Shown: one piece after another, positions 50,064 to 57,656 of the stretch
Position numbering within the stretch: position 1 is the stretch's first letter
Layout: every line of letters starts with the position of its first letter
Assembly: GCA_050950425.1 (NCBI GenBank)
Contig: JBMNHO010000002.1
Span: forward strand, 1,240,001-1,304,000
Reading direction: 5' to 3'
Length of the DNA: 64,000 nucleotides
Origin: RGIG529 sp050950425
Lineage (GTDB): Bacteria > Bacillota > Clostridia > Oscillospirales > Oscillospiraceae
The notes under the pieces: generated by a model
Seen by the model: only the letters and a program-made list of their open reading frames with translations
Databases searched by the model: none
What the model was told of the DNA's origin: nothing
Translations under genes and position numbers: made by a program

Positions 50064-52532
50064 TTGCGCCAAATCAAAGAAACGAAACGATGTTGCAAAT
50101 GCATCAGTGTCTTGCTTGCGCTGCTGCTGCTTTTGGCGCCCGTTCAGGCGGCCGCCGCACAGCAATATCCGGATGTAACAGGACATTGGGCGGAAAAAAC
50201 CATGCGCCAAGGGGTGGCGGACGGGTTCATCGTGGGTGCCTATGGAAAACTAAACCCCAACCAGGATATCACGTTGTCAGAGGTTCTGACTATTTTGAAC
50301 CGTGTCCTCGGAACGGAGCGCAGCGGCGATGTTTCCGGCTATGGCATCCCCGCCGCCGCGTGGTACCGGGATGAGGTGGCGAGAAGCGTTGCCTTGGGGC
50401 TGCTGGCCGGGCTGGAGGACAAACCCTCCTTTGCCAAAGCGCTGACAAGGGGGGACACGTTTGTGGTTCTTGTGGAAGCGTTTCAGCTGATGGAAACGGA
50501 GACGGACGTTTCCTGCCTGTCGGGGTTTCAAGACGCAAACGCTTTGAAAAACCACAATCGGGCGGCTGCGGCCACTTTGGTTCAGATGGGGATTGTCAAA
50601 GGATCCGGCGGCCTTTTGATGCCGCAAAAATCCATTACACGGGCAGAATTTATGGAGCTGCTGTACCGGCTCATCGGGTCGTTGCAGCGGGCAGACCAGA
50701 TCAAAGCGGCCCCCGACGGCAACGTGATTTTGTCGCCCAAAGCGGAGGAGCCGAGCCCCTCCCCCAGCGAGAGCGTCGAGCCCTCCCCCAGCGAGAGCGT
50801 CGAGCCTTCGCCCAGCGAGAGTGTCGATCCTTCCCCCAGCGAGAGTGTCGAGCCTTCGCCCAGCGAAAGTGTCGATCCTTCCCCCAGCGAAAGTGTTGAG
50901 CCTTCGCCCAGCGAGAGCGTCGATCCTTCCCCCAGCGAGAGCGTCGAGCCTTCGCCCAGCGAGAGTGTCGAGCCTTCCCCCAGCGGGGTGCCCATGCCTA
51001 CGCCGGACGACGGCGTCCGGCTTCTTGGGATGCGGCATGTTCTCATCACCGGGGAGGCCCAAAACGCCCCCTCTTTGGAGAACATGGTTTCCGGGCAGGC
51101 GGCGGAAGACGGAAACACGGCCGCGCTGGAAAATCTTGCGGCGGCGCATCGGCTGATATTCAATTCCAAATGTCACACGGTCATCCTGCAAAATGTGCAG
51201 TCGCAAAACGACGTGTTGATCAGGGCGGATTCCCTCAAACGGCTCGACCTGACAGGGGGGACCGTGTTAAAACGGCTGACCGTTGCGGCGCTGGGCGGCG
51301 ACGTGACGATCAACCCGGCGGGGAGCAATCGGGTGGAGACCCTGCGCGTCGGCTCCGGAAGCGGCGTGGTGACCGTCTCCGGCAACGTGGGTCGGGTAGA
51401 GATCACAGGGAACAACCGGCATATCATGCTGCGGGGTGTCGCCCTTTCCGCGCTGGTGATCAGCGGCTCCAACAATCGGGTCAGCATGTTTGGCGGCTCC
51501 TCTGTGGATACCATTGTCACCCGGCGGGAGGCGGCACATAGCCGCATCGTGGTGGACGGCCAGGTGAACACCATGACCCTCAACGGAAAAGACTCCCAAG
51601 TGGCCGGCATCGGGTTCATCGGCTCTGTCCTGGTTGTGGGCGCCGGCAGCGCCGTGTCCGCCAAAACCGGATCCTACCGGGAAACCATTGACCGCACATT
51701 GGAAGAAGTCCATATAGCGTTGCGGCCGTCCTCTTCCGTTGTGCAGCCCGGAGGGAAGCTGACGGTGACCGCAACGTTTACAAACGTTGGCCTCGGCAAA
51801 GTCTGCTCTGTCCAGTGGTACCAGAACGGGGCTGCCGTTTCCGGGCAGGGCAACAGCGGGTTTGCCGTGACAGAAGGGAAAACGGCTTCCTTCAGCCCGC
51901 CCATTGCCTTTTTCAAAGAAATGAAGCTGTCTGTTACCGTGGGCCTGTCCGTTACATATGTATCCGGCACCCGGGTGGACACGGTGTATAAAACCGTGAC
52001 GGTACCCATCCAAAATTATCCCGCGTCCCATTATTACGGGCAGGAAGCAAAGAGGGTGCTGAACCTTGTGAGCCCGAGATACACCGGGCAACGAAACGAC
52101 TACAGCGCGGCGGACAAGGAGATTTTTGTCAACGTAAAAGGGTATTCCAGCCCCAGCCGGTATTTGATCTGGGTCAATCTGGCCACCCAGAGGATCAACG
52201 TGTTCAGCGGGTCAAAAGAAAACTGGAAGCTGATCCGAACGGGCCTTGTGGGGACAGGAAAGGCTTCCACTCCCACGCCGGTGGGTGTGTTCTATGTCAC
52301 CCGGAAGCAAACAGGCTGGTTTACGCCCACCTACACGGTGAAGCCGGTGGTGCGCTTTAGCGCCGGCTCCGGATACGCGTTCCACTCCAGGCTGTATTAT
52401 CCGGGCACCACCCGGCTGCAGGACGGGCGCATTGGCCTTCCGGTTTCTCACGGCTGCATCCGCATGTACGATGAAGATATCCAGTGGCTGTACAACAACG
52501 CGCCCATCGGCACAACGGTTGCGGTCTATTAA
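50064..52532 (+). CDS. SLH-domain L,D-transpeptidase with PSES repeat linker
   Basis: An 822-residue secreted protein. A signal peptide (about 1-31) leads into SLH repeats (about 33-215, e.g. YPDVTGHWAEKTMRQGVADG and ITRAEFMELLYRLIG). A repeat linker of nine PSPSESV(E/D) units covers about residues 232-303. A central beta-helix-like region (about 350-540) with short strand repeats comes next, then Ig-like strands, and a YkuD L,D-transpeptidase domain (about 690-822) ending with the catalytic motif SHGCIRMYDEDI. It would sit on the cell wall and form 3-3 peptidoglycan cross-links or attach proteins. TTG 50064 has GAGGTGAT upstream. Confidence 0.88.
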   Translation: MRQIKETKRCCKCISVLLALLLLLAPVQAAAAQQYPDVTGHWAEKTMRQGVADGFIVGAYGKLNPNQDITLSEVLTILNRVLGTERSGDVSGYGIPAAAWYRDEVARSVALGLLAGLEDKPSFAKALTRGDTFVVLVEAFQLMETETDVSCLSGFQDANALKNHNRAAAATLVQMGIVKGSGGLLMPQKSITRAEFMELLYRLIGSLQRADQIKAAPDGNVILSPKAEEPSPSPSESVEPSPSESVEPSPSESVDPSPSESVEPSPSESVDPSPSESVEPSPSESVDPSPSESVEPSPSESVEPSPSGVPMPTPDDGVRLLGMRHVLITGEAQNAPSLENMVSGQAAEDGNTAALENLAAAHRLIFNSKCHTVILQNVQSQNDVLIRADSLKRLDLTGGTVLKRLTVAALGGDVTINPAGSNRVETLRVGSGSGVVTVSGNVGRVEITGNNRHIMLRGVALSALVISGSNNRVSMFGGSSVDTIVTRREAAHSRIVVDGQVNTMTLNGKDSQVAGIGFIGSVLVVGAGSAVSAKTGSYRETIDRTLEEVHIALRPSSSVVQPGGKLTVTATFTNVGLGKVCSVQWYQNGAAVSGQGNSGFAVTEGKTASFSPPIAFFKEMKLSVTVGLSVTYVSGTRVDTVYKTVTVPIQNYPASHYYGQEAKRVLNLVSPRYTGQRNDYSAADKEIFVNVKGYSSPSRYLIWVNLATQRINVFSGSKENWKLIRTGLVGTGKASTPTPVGVFYVTRKQTGWFTPTYTVKPVVRFSAGSGYAFHSRLYYPGTTRLQDGRIGLPVSHGCIRMYDEDIQWLYNNAPIGTTVAVY
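50757..50990 (+). repeat. 24-bp tandem repeat (minisatellite) encoding PSPSESV(E/D)
   Basis: Nine complete 24-bp units (50757-50972) and one partial unit lie in frame inside the SLH/L,D-transpeptidase gene. Units alternate between GAG and GAT at the last codon and differ at a few third positions, so copy number may vary between strains. Confidence 0.95.
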
Positions 52533-52634
52533 AGCGGTCTCGGCAGCGAGCGGCTCCGCCATGCCCAGCGCCAAGAAAGGAAAGCTTCATGGCAAGGCGC
52601 CGGCAGACACAAAACCAGGCACAAAAGCAAGCGC

Positions 52635-52665
52635 AAAGGGCGGTCCCCCGGGGGACCGCCCTTTT
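52635..52665. terminator. Bidirectional terminator between the L,D-transpeptidase gene and sigK
   Basis: A 14-bp stem (AAAGGGCGGTCCCC and complement) with a 2-base minimal loop; the T run follows on the plus strand. It lies 4 bp from the sigK stop. Confidence 0.8.
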
Positions 52666-52668
52666 GGT

Positions 52669-53361
52669 TTACGGCAATGGGTTGTCAAAGGCGTTTCGCA
52701 GCTTTTCCAACGCCTTTTTTTCAATGCGGGACACGTATGACCGGGAAATGCCGCAGGCAGAGGCGATTTCCCGCTGGGTTTTGGGCTTTTGGTTGTTCAG
52801 CCCGTAGCGGTTGGTGATGATTTTCATCTCCCGGGGGGTCAAAACCTGCTCAATGGACTGACGCAGCTGCTTGCAGTTCTCCCGCACGTCTAGGTCCTCC
52901 AGCAGGTCGTCATTGGTGCTGACCACGTCCATGAGAGACAGGGAGTTGCCGTCTTTGTCCGTGTCGATGGTTTCAGACAGGGACACTTCCCCCGCGTTGC
53001 GCTTTTGCGCGCGAAAATACATTAGGACTTCGTTTTCGATACACCGGGCGGCATATGTGGCAAGCCTTGCCCCTTTTTTCGGGTTGTATGTGGAGACGCC
53101 CTTGATCAGGCCGATGGTGCCGATGGAGATCAGGTCGTCCTGATCGGACGTCTGGGTGTAGTATTTTTTGATGACATGGGCCACAAGGCGCAGATTGTGT
53201 TCAATGAGCAGATTGCGCGCCTCCATGTCGCCGGCGGCATAACGTTCCAGGTAATCCCGCTCTTCCTCCGCGCGGAGGGGCCGGGGAAACGACCCGCTGC
53301 CGGACAGGCGGAGTGTAAAAAAAATGCCGTTGAGCAGCAGTAAAATGGATATGGGAAGCAT
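52669..53361 (-). CDS. sigK: RNA polymerase sporulation sigma factor SigK (pro-sigma-K)
   Basis: About 230 residues of sigma-70 type. After a hydrophobic pro-sequence (MLPISILLLLNGIFFTLRL) that resembles the one cleaved from B. subtilis pro-sigma-K, region 2 reads NLLIEHNLRLVAHVIKKY and DLISIGTIGLIKGVSTYN. Region 4 reads LTPREMKIITNRYGL and TQREIASACGISRSYVSRIE. The gene is continuous, not split by a skin element. ATG 53361 gives a pro-sequence of the expected length; ATG 53415 is possible. It acts in the mother cell late in sporulation. The sigma-E paralogue is less likely given this N-terminus. Confidence 0.87.
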   Translation of the reverse strand: MLPISILLLLNGIFFTLRLSGSGSFPRPLRAEEERDYLERYAAGDMEARNLLIEHNLRLVAHVIKKYYTQTSDQDDLISIGTIGLIKGVSTYNPKKGARLATYAARCIENEVLMYFRAQKRNAGEVSLSETIDTDKDGNSLSLMDVVSTNDDLLEDLDVRENCKQLRQSIEQVLTPREMKIITNRYGLNNQKPKTQREIASACGISRSYVSRIEKKALEKLRNAFDNPLP

Positions 53362-53618
53362 CTGTTCCGTTCTCTCCCTTCCACAGCGAAACGGCTGTAA
53401 CAAACTGTATGACATGGTAGCAAGTCCTTATGCCCCAATTTTTACAGGGGAGCGGCGGCCGCCGGGGAAAGCCGGCCGCCGCTCCATTTGCCGGCCGCCA
53501 AAAAGCGCAAACAGAACGCCCAAACACATTTCTTTTCACTGGGAATTGTGCTATCATAAAAAACAGAAAAGAAAAAAGGCAAAAAAACCGGGCCTTTTTG
53601 CCGGGGAAGGAGAACAAA

Positions 53619-54440
53619 ATGACAGCAACAATATTGATTGACAATCAAACGAGAAGCAGCCTGGCGGCTGAATGGGGGCTGGCGGTATGGATTGAATATA
53701 AAGGACATGTCCTTCTGCTGGATACAGGGGAAACCGGGGCATTTATAGAAAACGCGGACAAGATGCGGCTGGACGTTGCCCGGGTGGAGTTCGGTGTGCT
53801 GTCCCATGCTCACCATGACCACGCAAATGGAATGCCGGCGTTTTTCAAACGGAATCAAACGGCCAGCTTTTATCTCAGGAAGGGATGCGAAGAAAACTGC
53901 TATGCCGAAGAGGGGGTTTCCTCCAGATACATCGGCATTCAAAAGGGGTGCCTGGAACGGTACAAAGACCGCATCCGGTTTGTGGAAGGGCCTTATGAGC
54001 TGCTGCCCGGGGCCGTCCTTCTGCCCCACACCACGCCCGGCCTGGAGCGATTGGGGGAAAAGGCCCGTCTGTATGTCGAGCAAAACGGAAAACGATGCCC
54101 CGATGGATTTTTGCATGAGCAAAGTCTGGTGCTGCAAACGGGGTACGGACTGGTGATATGGAACAGCTGTTCCCACGGCGGGGCGGATAATATCATAAAA
54201 GAAGTGGCGGATGCGTACCCGGGCCAAACGATATATGCCTTGGTGGGCGGGCTGCATCTTTATGCTTCTTCGGAAAAAGAGGTGCGGGCCCTTGCCGCCC
54301 GCATCCGGGAAACGGGCATTCAGAAGGTTTACACCGGGCACTGCACAGGGGAAAGCGCCTTTTCCGTTTTGAAACAGGAGTTGGGGGACAAAGTGGAGCC
54401 AATTTACAGCGGGATGAAAATAACAATACCGGATGCGTGA
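53619..54440 (+). CDS. Metallo-beta-lactamase-fold hydrolase
   Basis: A 273-residue protein of the MBL superfamily. The zinc motif is SHAHHDHANG (about 62-71), with the other ligands in WNSCSHGGADNII and YTGHCTGESAF. The pattern VWIEYKGHVLLLDTGETGAF at the start suggests the dihydropterin-phosphate-synthase-like group (COG1237), but substrate is unknown. ATG 53619 has AAGGAG 7 bp upstream; the longer frame to 53430 is a shadow. Confidence 0.88.
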   Translation: MTATILIDNQTRSSLAAEWGLAVWIEYKGHVLLLDTGETGAFIENADKMRLDVARVEFGVLSHAHHDHANGMPAFFKRNQTASFYLRKGCEENCYAEEGVSSRYIGIQKGCLERYKDRIRFVEGPYELLPGAVLLPHTTPGLERLGEKARLYVEQNGKRCPDGFLHEQSLVLQTGYGLVIWNSCSHGGADNIIKEVADAYPGQTIYALVGGLHLYASSEKEVRALAARIRETGIQKVYTGHCTGESAFSVLKQELGDKVEPIYSGMKITIPDA

Positions 54441-54480
54441 CCATCTTCCAAAGGGGAAACGGTCCGGGACAGGTTGGAAA

Positions 54481-54526
54481 CGGACCAGGGCGGCGGAGAC
54501 ACTCCGCCGCCCTGGTCCGTTTTTTT
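54481..54526 (+). terminator. Terminator after the MBL-fold hydrolase gene
   Basis: A 17-bp perfect stem (CGGACCAGGGCGGCGGA and complement) with loop GACAC and T7, 40 bp after the stop. It may also stop udp from the other side. Confidence 0.95.
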
Positions 54527-54541
54527 CGTCTGATCATGGGG

Positions 54542-55327
54542 CTAAGCAAAGCCCCCTTTGGCAGATTCCCGATCCGACAGGATGAGATGTTCCATGGCCG
54601 CGATGCCCAGACGCACGGCGGCGTCTGTATCTGTGCGGGTGGCGTTGCTTTCCCCCGCGTTGGCACGCTCCTGGTTCCAGACCACGTGAAAAACGGAGCC
54701 GCAACGCACGCCCAGGGCGGCGGCAACCACAAACAGCGCGGCAGACTCCATCTCGCTGGCCAAGACCCCAAGGCGCCTCCATGCTTCCCATTGAGCCAGA
54801 AGGAGTCGCTCCGTCGGCATGCGTCCCGGCGAATGTTGGCCGTAAAAAGAGTCCTTGCACTGCACCACCCCCACATGGAATCGGCTTTTGGATGCTTCCG
54901 CGGCCTTGGTCAGAGCCAAAAGCACCTCATAATTCGGAACGGCAGGGAATGCGACGGGGGCATATTCCAGGCTGGTGCCCTCCTGCCGGACGGCGCCGGA
55001 GGCAATGACAAGGTCGCCGCTTTCCACCTGCATGGCGATGCCGCCGCAGGTACCCACCCGGAGAAAGGTGTCCGCCCCGATGGCAGCAAGCTCCTCCATG
55101 GCAATGGCGGCGGAGGGGCCGCCGATGCCTGTGGAAGTGACGCTGACCGTTTCGCCCAGCAACGTACCCGTATATGTGACAAATTCCCGGTTTTGAGCGA
55201 CCTTGACAGGGTTGTCAAAGTAGGCGGCGATGCTTGCGCAGCGGGCGGGATCTCCCGGCAAAAGGCAGTAGCGCCCCACATCGCCCGGCCGGCAGGCAAT
55301 GTGATATTGCAGCTCTTGTTTGTTCAT
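54542..55327 (-). CDS. udp: Uridine phosphorylase (nucleoside phosphorylase family)
   Basis: A 261-residue nucleoside phosphorylase that splits uridine with phosphate. The motifs are YCLLPGDPARC, NREFVTYTGTLLGETVSVTS, GIGGPSAAIAMEEL, FLRVGTCGGIAMQV and SEMESAALFVVAAALG. ATG 55327 has GAGGTG upstream; a longer frame to 55459 is not similar to the family. The purine-specific DeoD group is less likely because of the GGPSAAIAMEEL form. Confidence 0.88.
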   Translation of the reverse strand: MNKQELQYHIACRPGDVGRYCLLPGDPARCASIAAYFDNPVKVAQNREFVTYTGTLLGETVSVTSTGIGGPSAAIAMEELAAIGADTFLRVGTCGGIAMQVESGDLVIASGAVRQEGTSLEYAPVAFPAVPNYEVLLALTKAAEASKSRFHVGVVQCKDSFYGQHSPGRMPTERLLLAQWEAWRRLGVLASEMESAALFVVAAALGVRCGSVFHVVWNQERANAGESNATRTDTDAAVRLGIAAMEHLILSDRESAKGGFA

Positions 55328-55368
55328 AAATATACACCTCACAATGAAAAATATTAAATGAGAACGCA

Positions 55369-55382
55369 CAGACATTTGTCTG
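55369..55382. promoter_or_regulatory. Small palindrome upstream of udp
   Basis: CAGACA-TT-TGTCTG, 42 bp before the udp start and within its presumed promoter region. It could be an operator. Confidence 0.3.
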
Positions 55383-55452
55383 AAAAAGGAAGAAAAATTA
55401 CAGTTTTGGACAAAATGATTCAAAAGGGGCGGCAACTTGTAATCTTTTGTTG

Positions 55453-55481
55453 TTGTCATTGCCCAGTGGAATCGATATAAT
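55453..55481 (+). promoter_or_regulatory. Promoter for the conserved secreted protein gene
   Basis: TTGTCA (55453-55458), 17-bp spacer, TATAAT (55476-55481), 82 bp before the ATG. Confidence 0.8.
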
Positions 55482-55563
55482 ATGAATACTGTTTTTGATG
55501 GAAACGATCAAAAAAGAACAGCGATTCGGGATTTTCAGTGTAGATCCGACTAGGAGGAATGGA

Positions 55564-56250
55564 ATGAAGAAGGGGAAGATACTTCTTATTGTGATGTTTG
55601 TGGTAGGCTTAATGGCTGGGATGTCAGGCAGGAGCTTGCTGTGGGGCCAAAAATCGGAAACGGGCGGTTCCCCGGCGACAGACGCCGCAGGGTCGATTAA
55701 ATCAAACACGGCCGCGGCGGCATCCGGGGTACAGGCAGAGCAGCCCCGGGGAACCGCCGTGCTAAAGCTGGCGTGTGAGGCAGTGGAGCGGATGAAGCAA
55801 AAGGATTATGAGGGCCTGTCCCGGATGATCCATCCTGTCAAAGGTGTTTTGTTCGCGCCGTATTCCACGGTGAACCCGGAGGTGAATTTAACCTTCCAAG
55901 CCAAAGAGATTGCGGGGATGGCGGACAACCGCAAACCATATATCTGGGGCGCTCTGGACGGAAAAGGCACTCCCATCAAAATGACCATGGAAGCGTACTT
56001 TAAAGAATTTGTATTCAATGTGGATTATACCACGGCACAGGAGATTGGTGTCAACCAAATTCTGAAAACCGGAAACTCCCTTGAAAATGTGTTGCAAGCG
56101 TACCCCGAGGGGATCATCGTTGAGTTTCACGTTCCGTCTGTCAATCCGGAGATGGATGGGATGGACTGGTGCAGCTTGAAGCTGGTGTTCGAACCATATG
56201 AAGATACGTCTAAAATCGTTGCGGTGGTTCACAGCCAGTGGACCATTTGA
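55564..56250 (+). CDS. Conserved secreted or membrane-anchored protein, function unknown
   Basis: A 228-residue protein with one N-terminal hydrophobic segment (about 5-25), then a low-complexity linker and a C-terminal domain of about 150 residues. The domain has the conserved pattern LSRMIHPVKGVLFAPY, the middle YFKEFVFNVDYTTAQEIGVN and the tail MDGMDWCSLKLVF ... VVHSQWTI. I recognise the end as belonging to a widespread Bacillota hypothetical family, often with a lipobox, which is absent here. AGGAGG lies 7 bp before the ATG. It is tail-to-tail with ytvI. Confidence 0.8.
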   Translation: MKKGKILLIVMFVVGLMAGMSGRSLLWGQKSETGGSPATDAAGSIKSNTAAAASGVQAEQPRGTAVLKLACEAVERMKQKDYEGLSRMIHPVKGVLFAPYSTVNPEVNLTFQAKEIAGMADNRKPYIWGALDGKGTPIKMTMEAYFKEFVFNVDYTTAQEIGVNQILKTGNSLENVLQAYPEGIIVEFHVPSVNPEMDGMDWCSLKLVFEPYEDTSKIVAVVHSQWTI

Positions 56251-57336
56251 CGCAAAAAAACAGTCGTTCCAAAGATGGATGGCCCCGCTGTCTTGAATGT
56301 GTTTGAGCAAAATAAACGCAAGGGGGAAAAGGAACATTCCCAAAACCCCGAGAACACGAAGACCCAGGTACATAAAAACCAAAGTGGCCAAAGGATGAAT
56401 GCCCAGCCGCTTTCCCACGATGCGGGGCTCTAAAATATTGCGTATAATCGAGACGATGCCGTACAGAAGCAAAATGCCAACACCAAGACCAACATCCCCC
56501 GTCAGCAGGGCGATGGCGGCCCAAGGGACCAAAACCGTGCCGGTTCCCAAAACGGGCAGGATATCCACCAAGGAGGTAAGAGCCGCCACAAAAAGAGGGT
56601 GATCCACATGAAGCACCGCAAAGCCGATGGAAAGCTCGATAAACGTGATAAGCATAATCAGCAGATATGACTGAACAAGCCTCCCGACGGTGTGACGGAC
56701 GGTTTTTGACGCGCCGGAGGTCAATGCGGCATACCGCTCCGGGAGCTGGCGCAGCAAAAAGCATTTGATCTTGGTGTATTCCGCGCTCATAAAAAACGTG
56801 CTGATCAGCGTGATGACAAACGCCATCAGCACAGAGGGAACCACCATGGCGGTGCCTGTCACCAGATTGACCATGAAGGAAGACACGCCCACCAGCTCTG
56901 TCTGTATATAAGAAAGGGCGTGATTGGTAAACGTGCGGATCTGGGCTTCCCATTCCGTGGGCATATTGGTCAAAAAGCCATCAAACCGGATGCGAACAGA
57001 CTCGATGATGGAGGGGGCTGTCTTGGCAAACCAGCTGGGTAGGGCGATGACAAACGAGGTTAGCTCCATCACAGCCCGGCACAGCAAAAAAGACAAAATC
57101 CCCACCACAAGAGCGACCAGCGCAAAGGTGACAACAGAGGAAATGGTTTTTCGGCGCAGCCGGGAGTGCTTTAAAATCCAGTTGATGGGACGCTGGAGCA
57201 AAGAGGCGATGACCCATGCGATGAGAAAAGGGAGAGGCCAGCCCAGCAGATATTTGAAAGCAAGGTAGGCAAGCGCCAGGAGAACTCCGATGAACCCGGT
57301 GTTGATGATAAAACGAAGCTTGCGTTCTGTTGTCAT
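55888..57336 (-). CDS. ytvI: Sporulation integral membrane protein YtvI-like (AI-2E family), abnormal C-terminus
   Basis: The start (ATG 57336, GGAGG 7 bp upstream) begins MTTERKLRFIINTGFIGVLL. About 358 residues with eight or so hydrophobic segments match the YtvI/AI-2E exporter-like family, including GFAVLHVDHPLFVAALTSLV and GIHPLATLVFMYLGLRVLG. The family normally ends soon after KHIQDSGAIHLW, which is at about 56270. Here the frame continues 124 more residues across the antisense of the convergent gene and has no family resemblance there. An A7 run at 56254-56260 marks where an indel may have removed the natural stop (expected near 56210-56231). Confidence 0.75.
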   Translation of the reverse strand: MTTERKLRFIINTGFIGVLLALAYLAFKYLLGWPLPFLIAWVIASLLQRPINWILKHSRLRRKTISSVVTFALVALVVGILSFLLCRAVMELTSFVIALPSWFAKTAPSIIESVRIRFDGFLTNMPTEWEAQIRTFTNHALSYIQTELVGVSSFMVNLVTGTAMVVPSVLMAFVITLISTFFMSAEYTKIKCFLLRQLPERYAALTSGASKTVRHTVGRLVQSYLLIMLITFIELSIGFAVLHVDHPLFVAALTSLVDILPVLGTGTVLVPWAAIALLTGDVGLGVGILLLYGIVSIIRNILEPRIVGKRLGIHPLATLVFMYLGLRVLGVLGMFLFPLAFILLKHIQDSGAIHLWNDCFFASNGPLAVNHRNDFRRIFIWFEHQLQAAPVHPIHLRIDRRNVKLNDDPLGVRLQHIFKGVSGFQNLVDTNLLCRGIIHIEYKFFKVRFHGHFDGSAFSVQSAPDIWFAVVRHPRNLFGLEG

Positions 57337-57594
57337 ACAGCTCCTCCCTTGGATCATCGGCGGATGATCATGGATGACGGCGGAACGGACATGAAAGGGC
57401 GGCTTTGCAAGGGGAACACAAAAAGCGAAGGACAAGCGCGCAGGCAAAAAAACGGCCTGCGAGCCGATTTTTCAGGCTGGAAAAAGAGAGAGGAAGCCCC
57501 TGAAAAACAGATCAAAGCCCGGGAAATGTTCAGGCAAATCATCCGAACCAGGGGAGGGGAGCATTGAAAATACGTAAAATGTCTTGAAAAATTT

Positions 57595-57624
57595 TTGACA
57601 TGTGGTAGGATAAAAGCGTAAGAT
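57595..57624 (+). promoter_or_regulatory. Promoter of the membrane pyrophosphatase gene
   Basis: TTGACA (57595-57600), 18-bp spacer, TAAGAT (57619-57624). The 258 bp between it and the leftward ytvI start show no gene. Confidence 0.6.
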
Positions 57625-57656
57625 AAATGAATGAGTTGAGAGAAGGAGTTGGAAAA

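Noticed and set aside
50757..50990. CRISPR-like repeated DNA
   Set aside because: Units are contiguous 24-bp codon repeats inside an open frame, without unique spacers or cas genes.
52669..53415. sigK interrupted by a skin-like element
   Set aside because: The frame is continuous from the pro-sequence through region 4, with no break.
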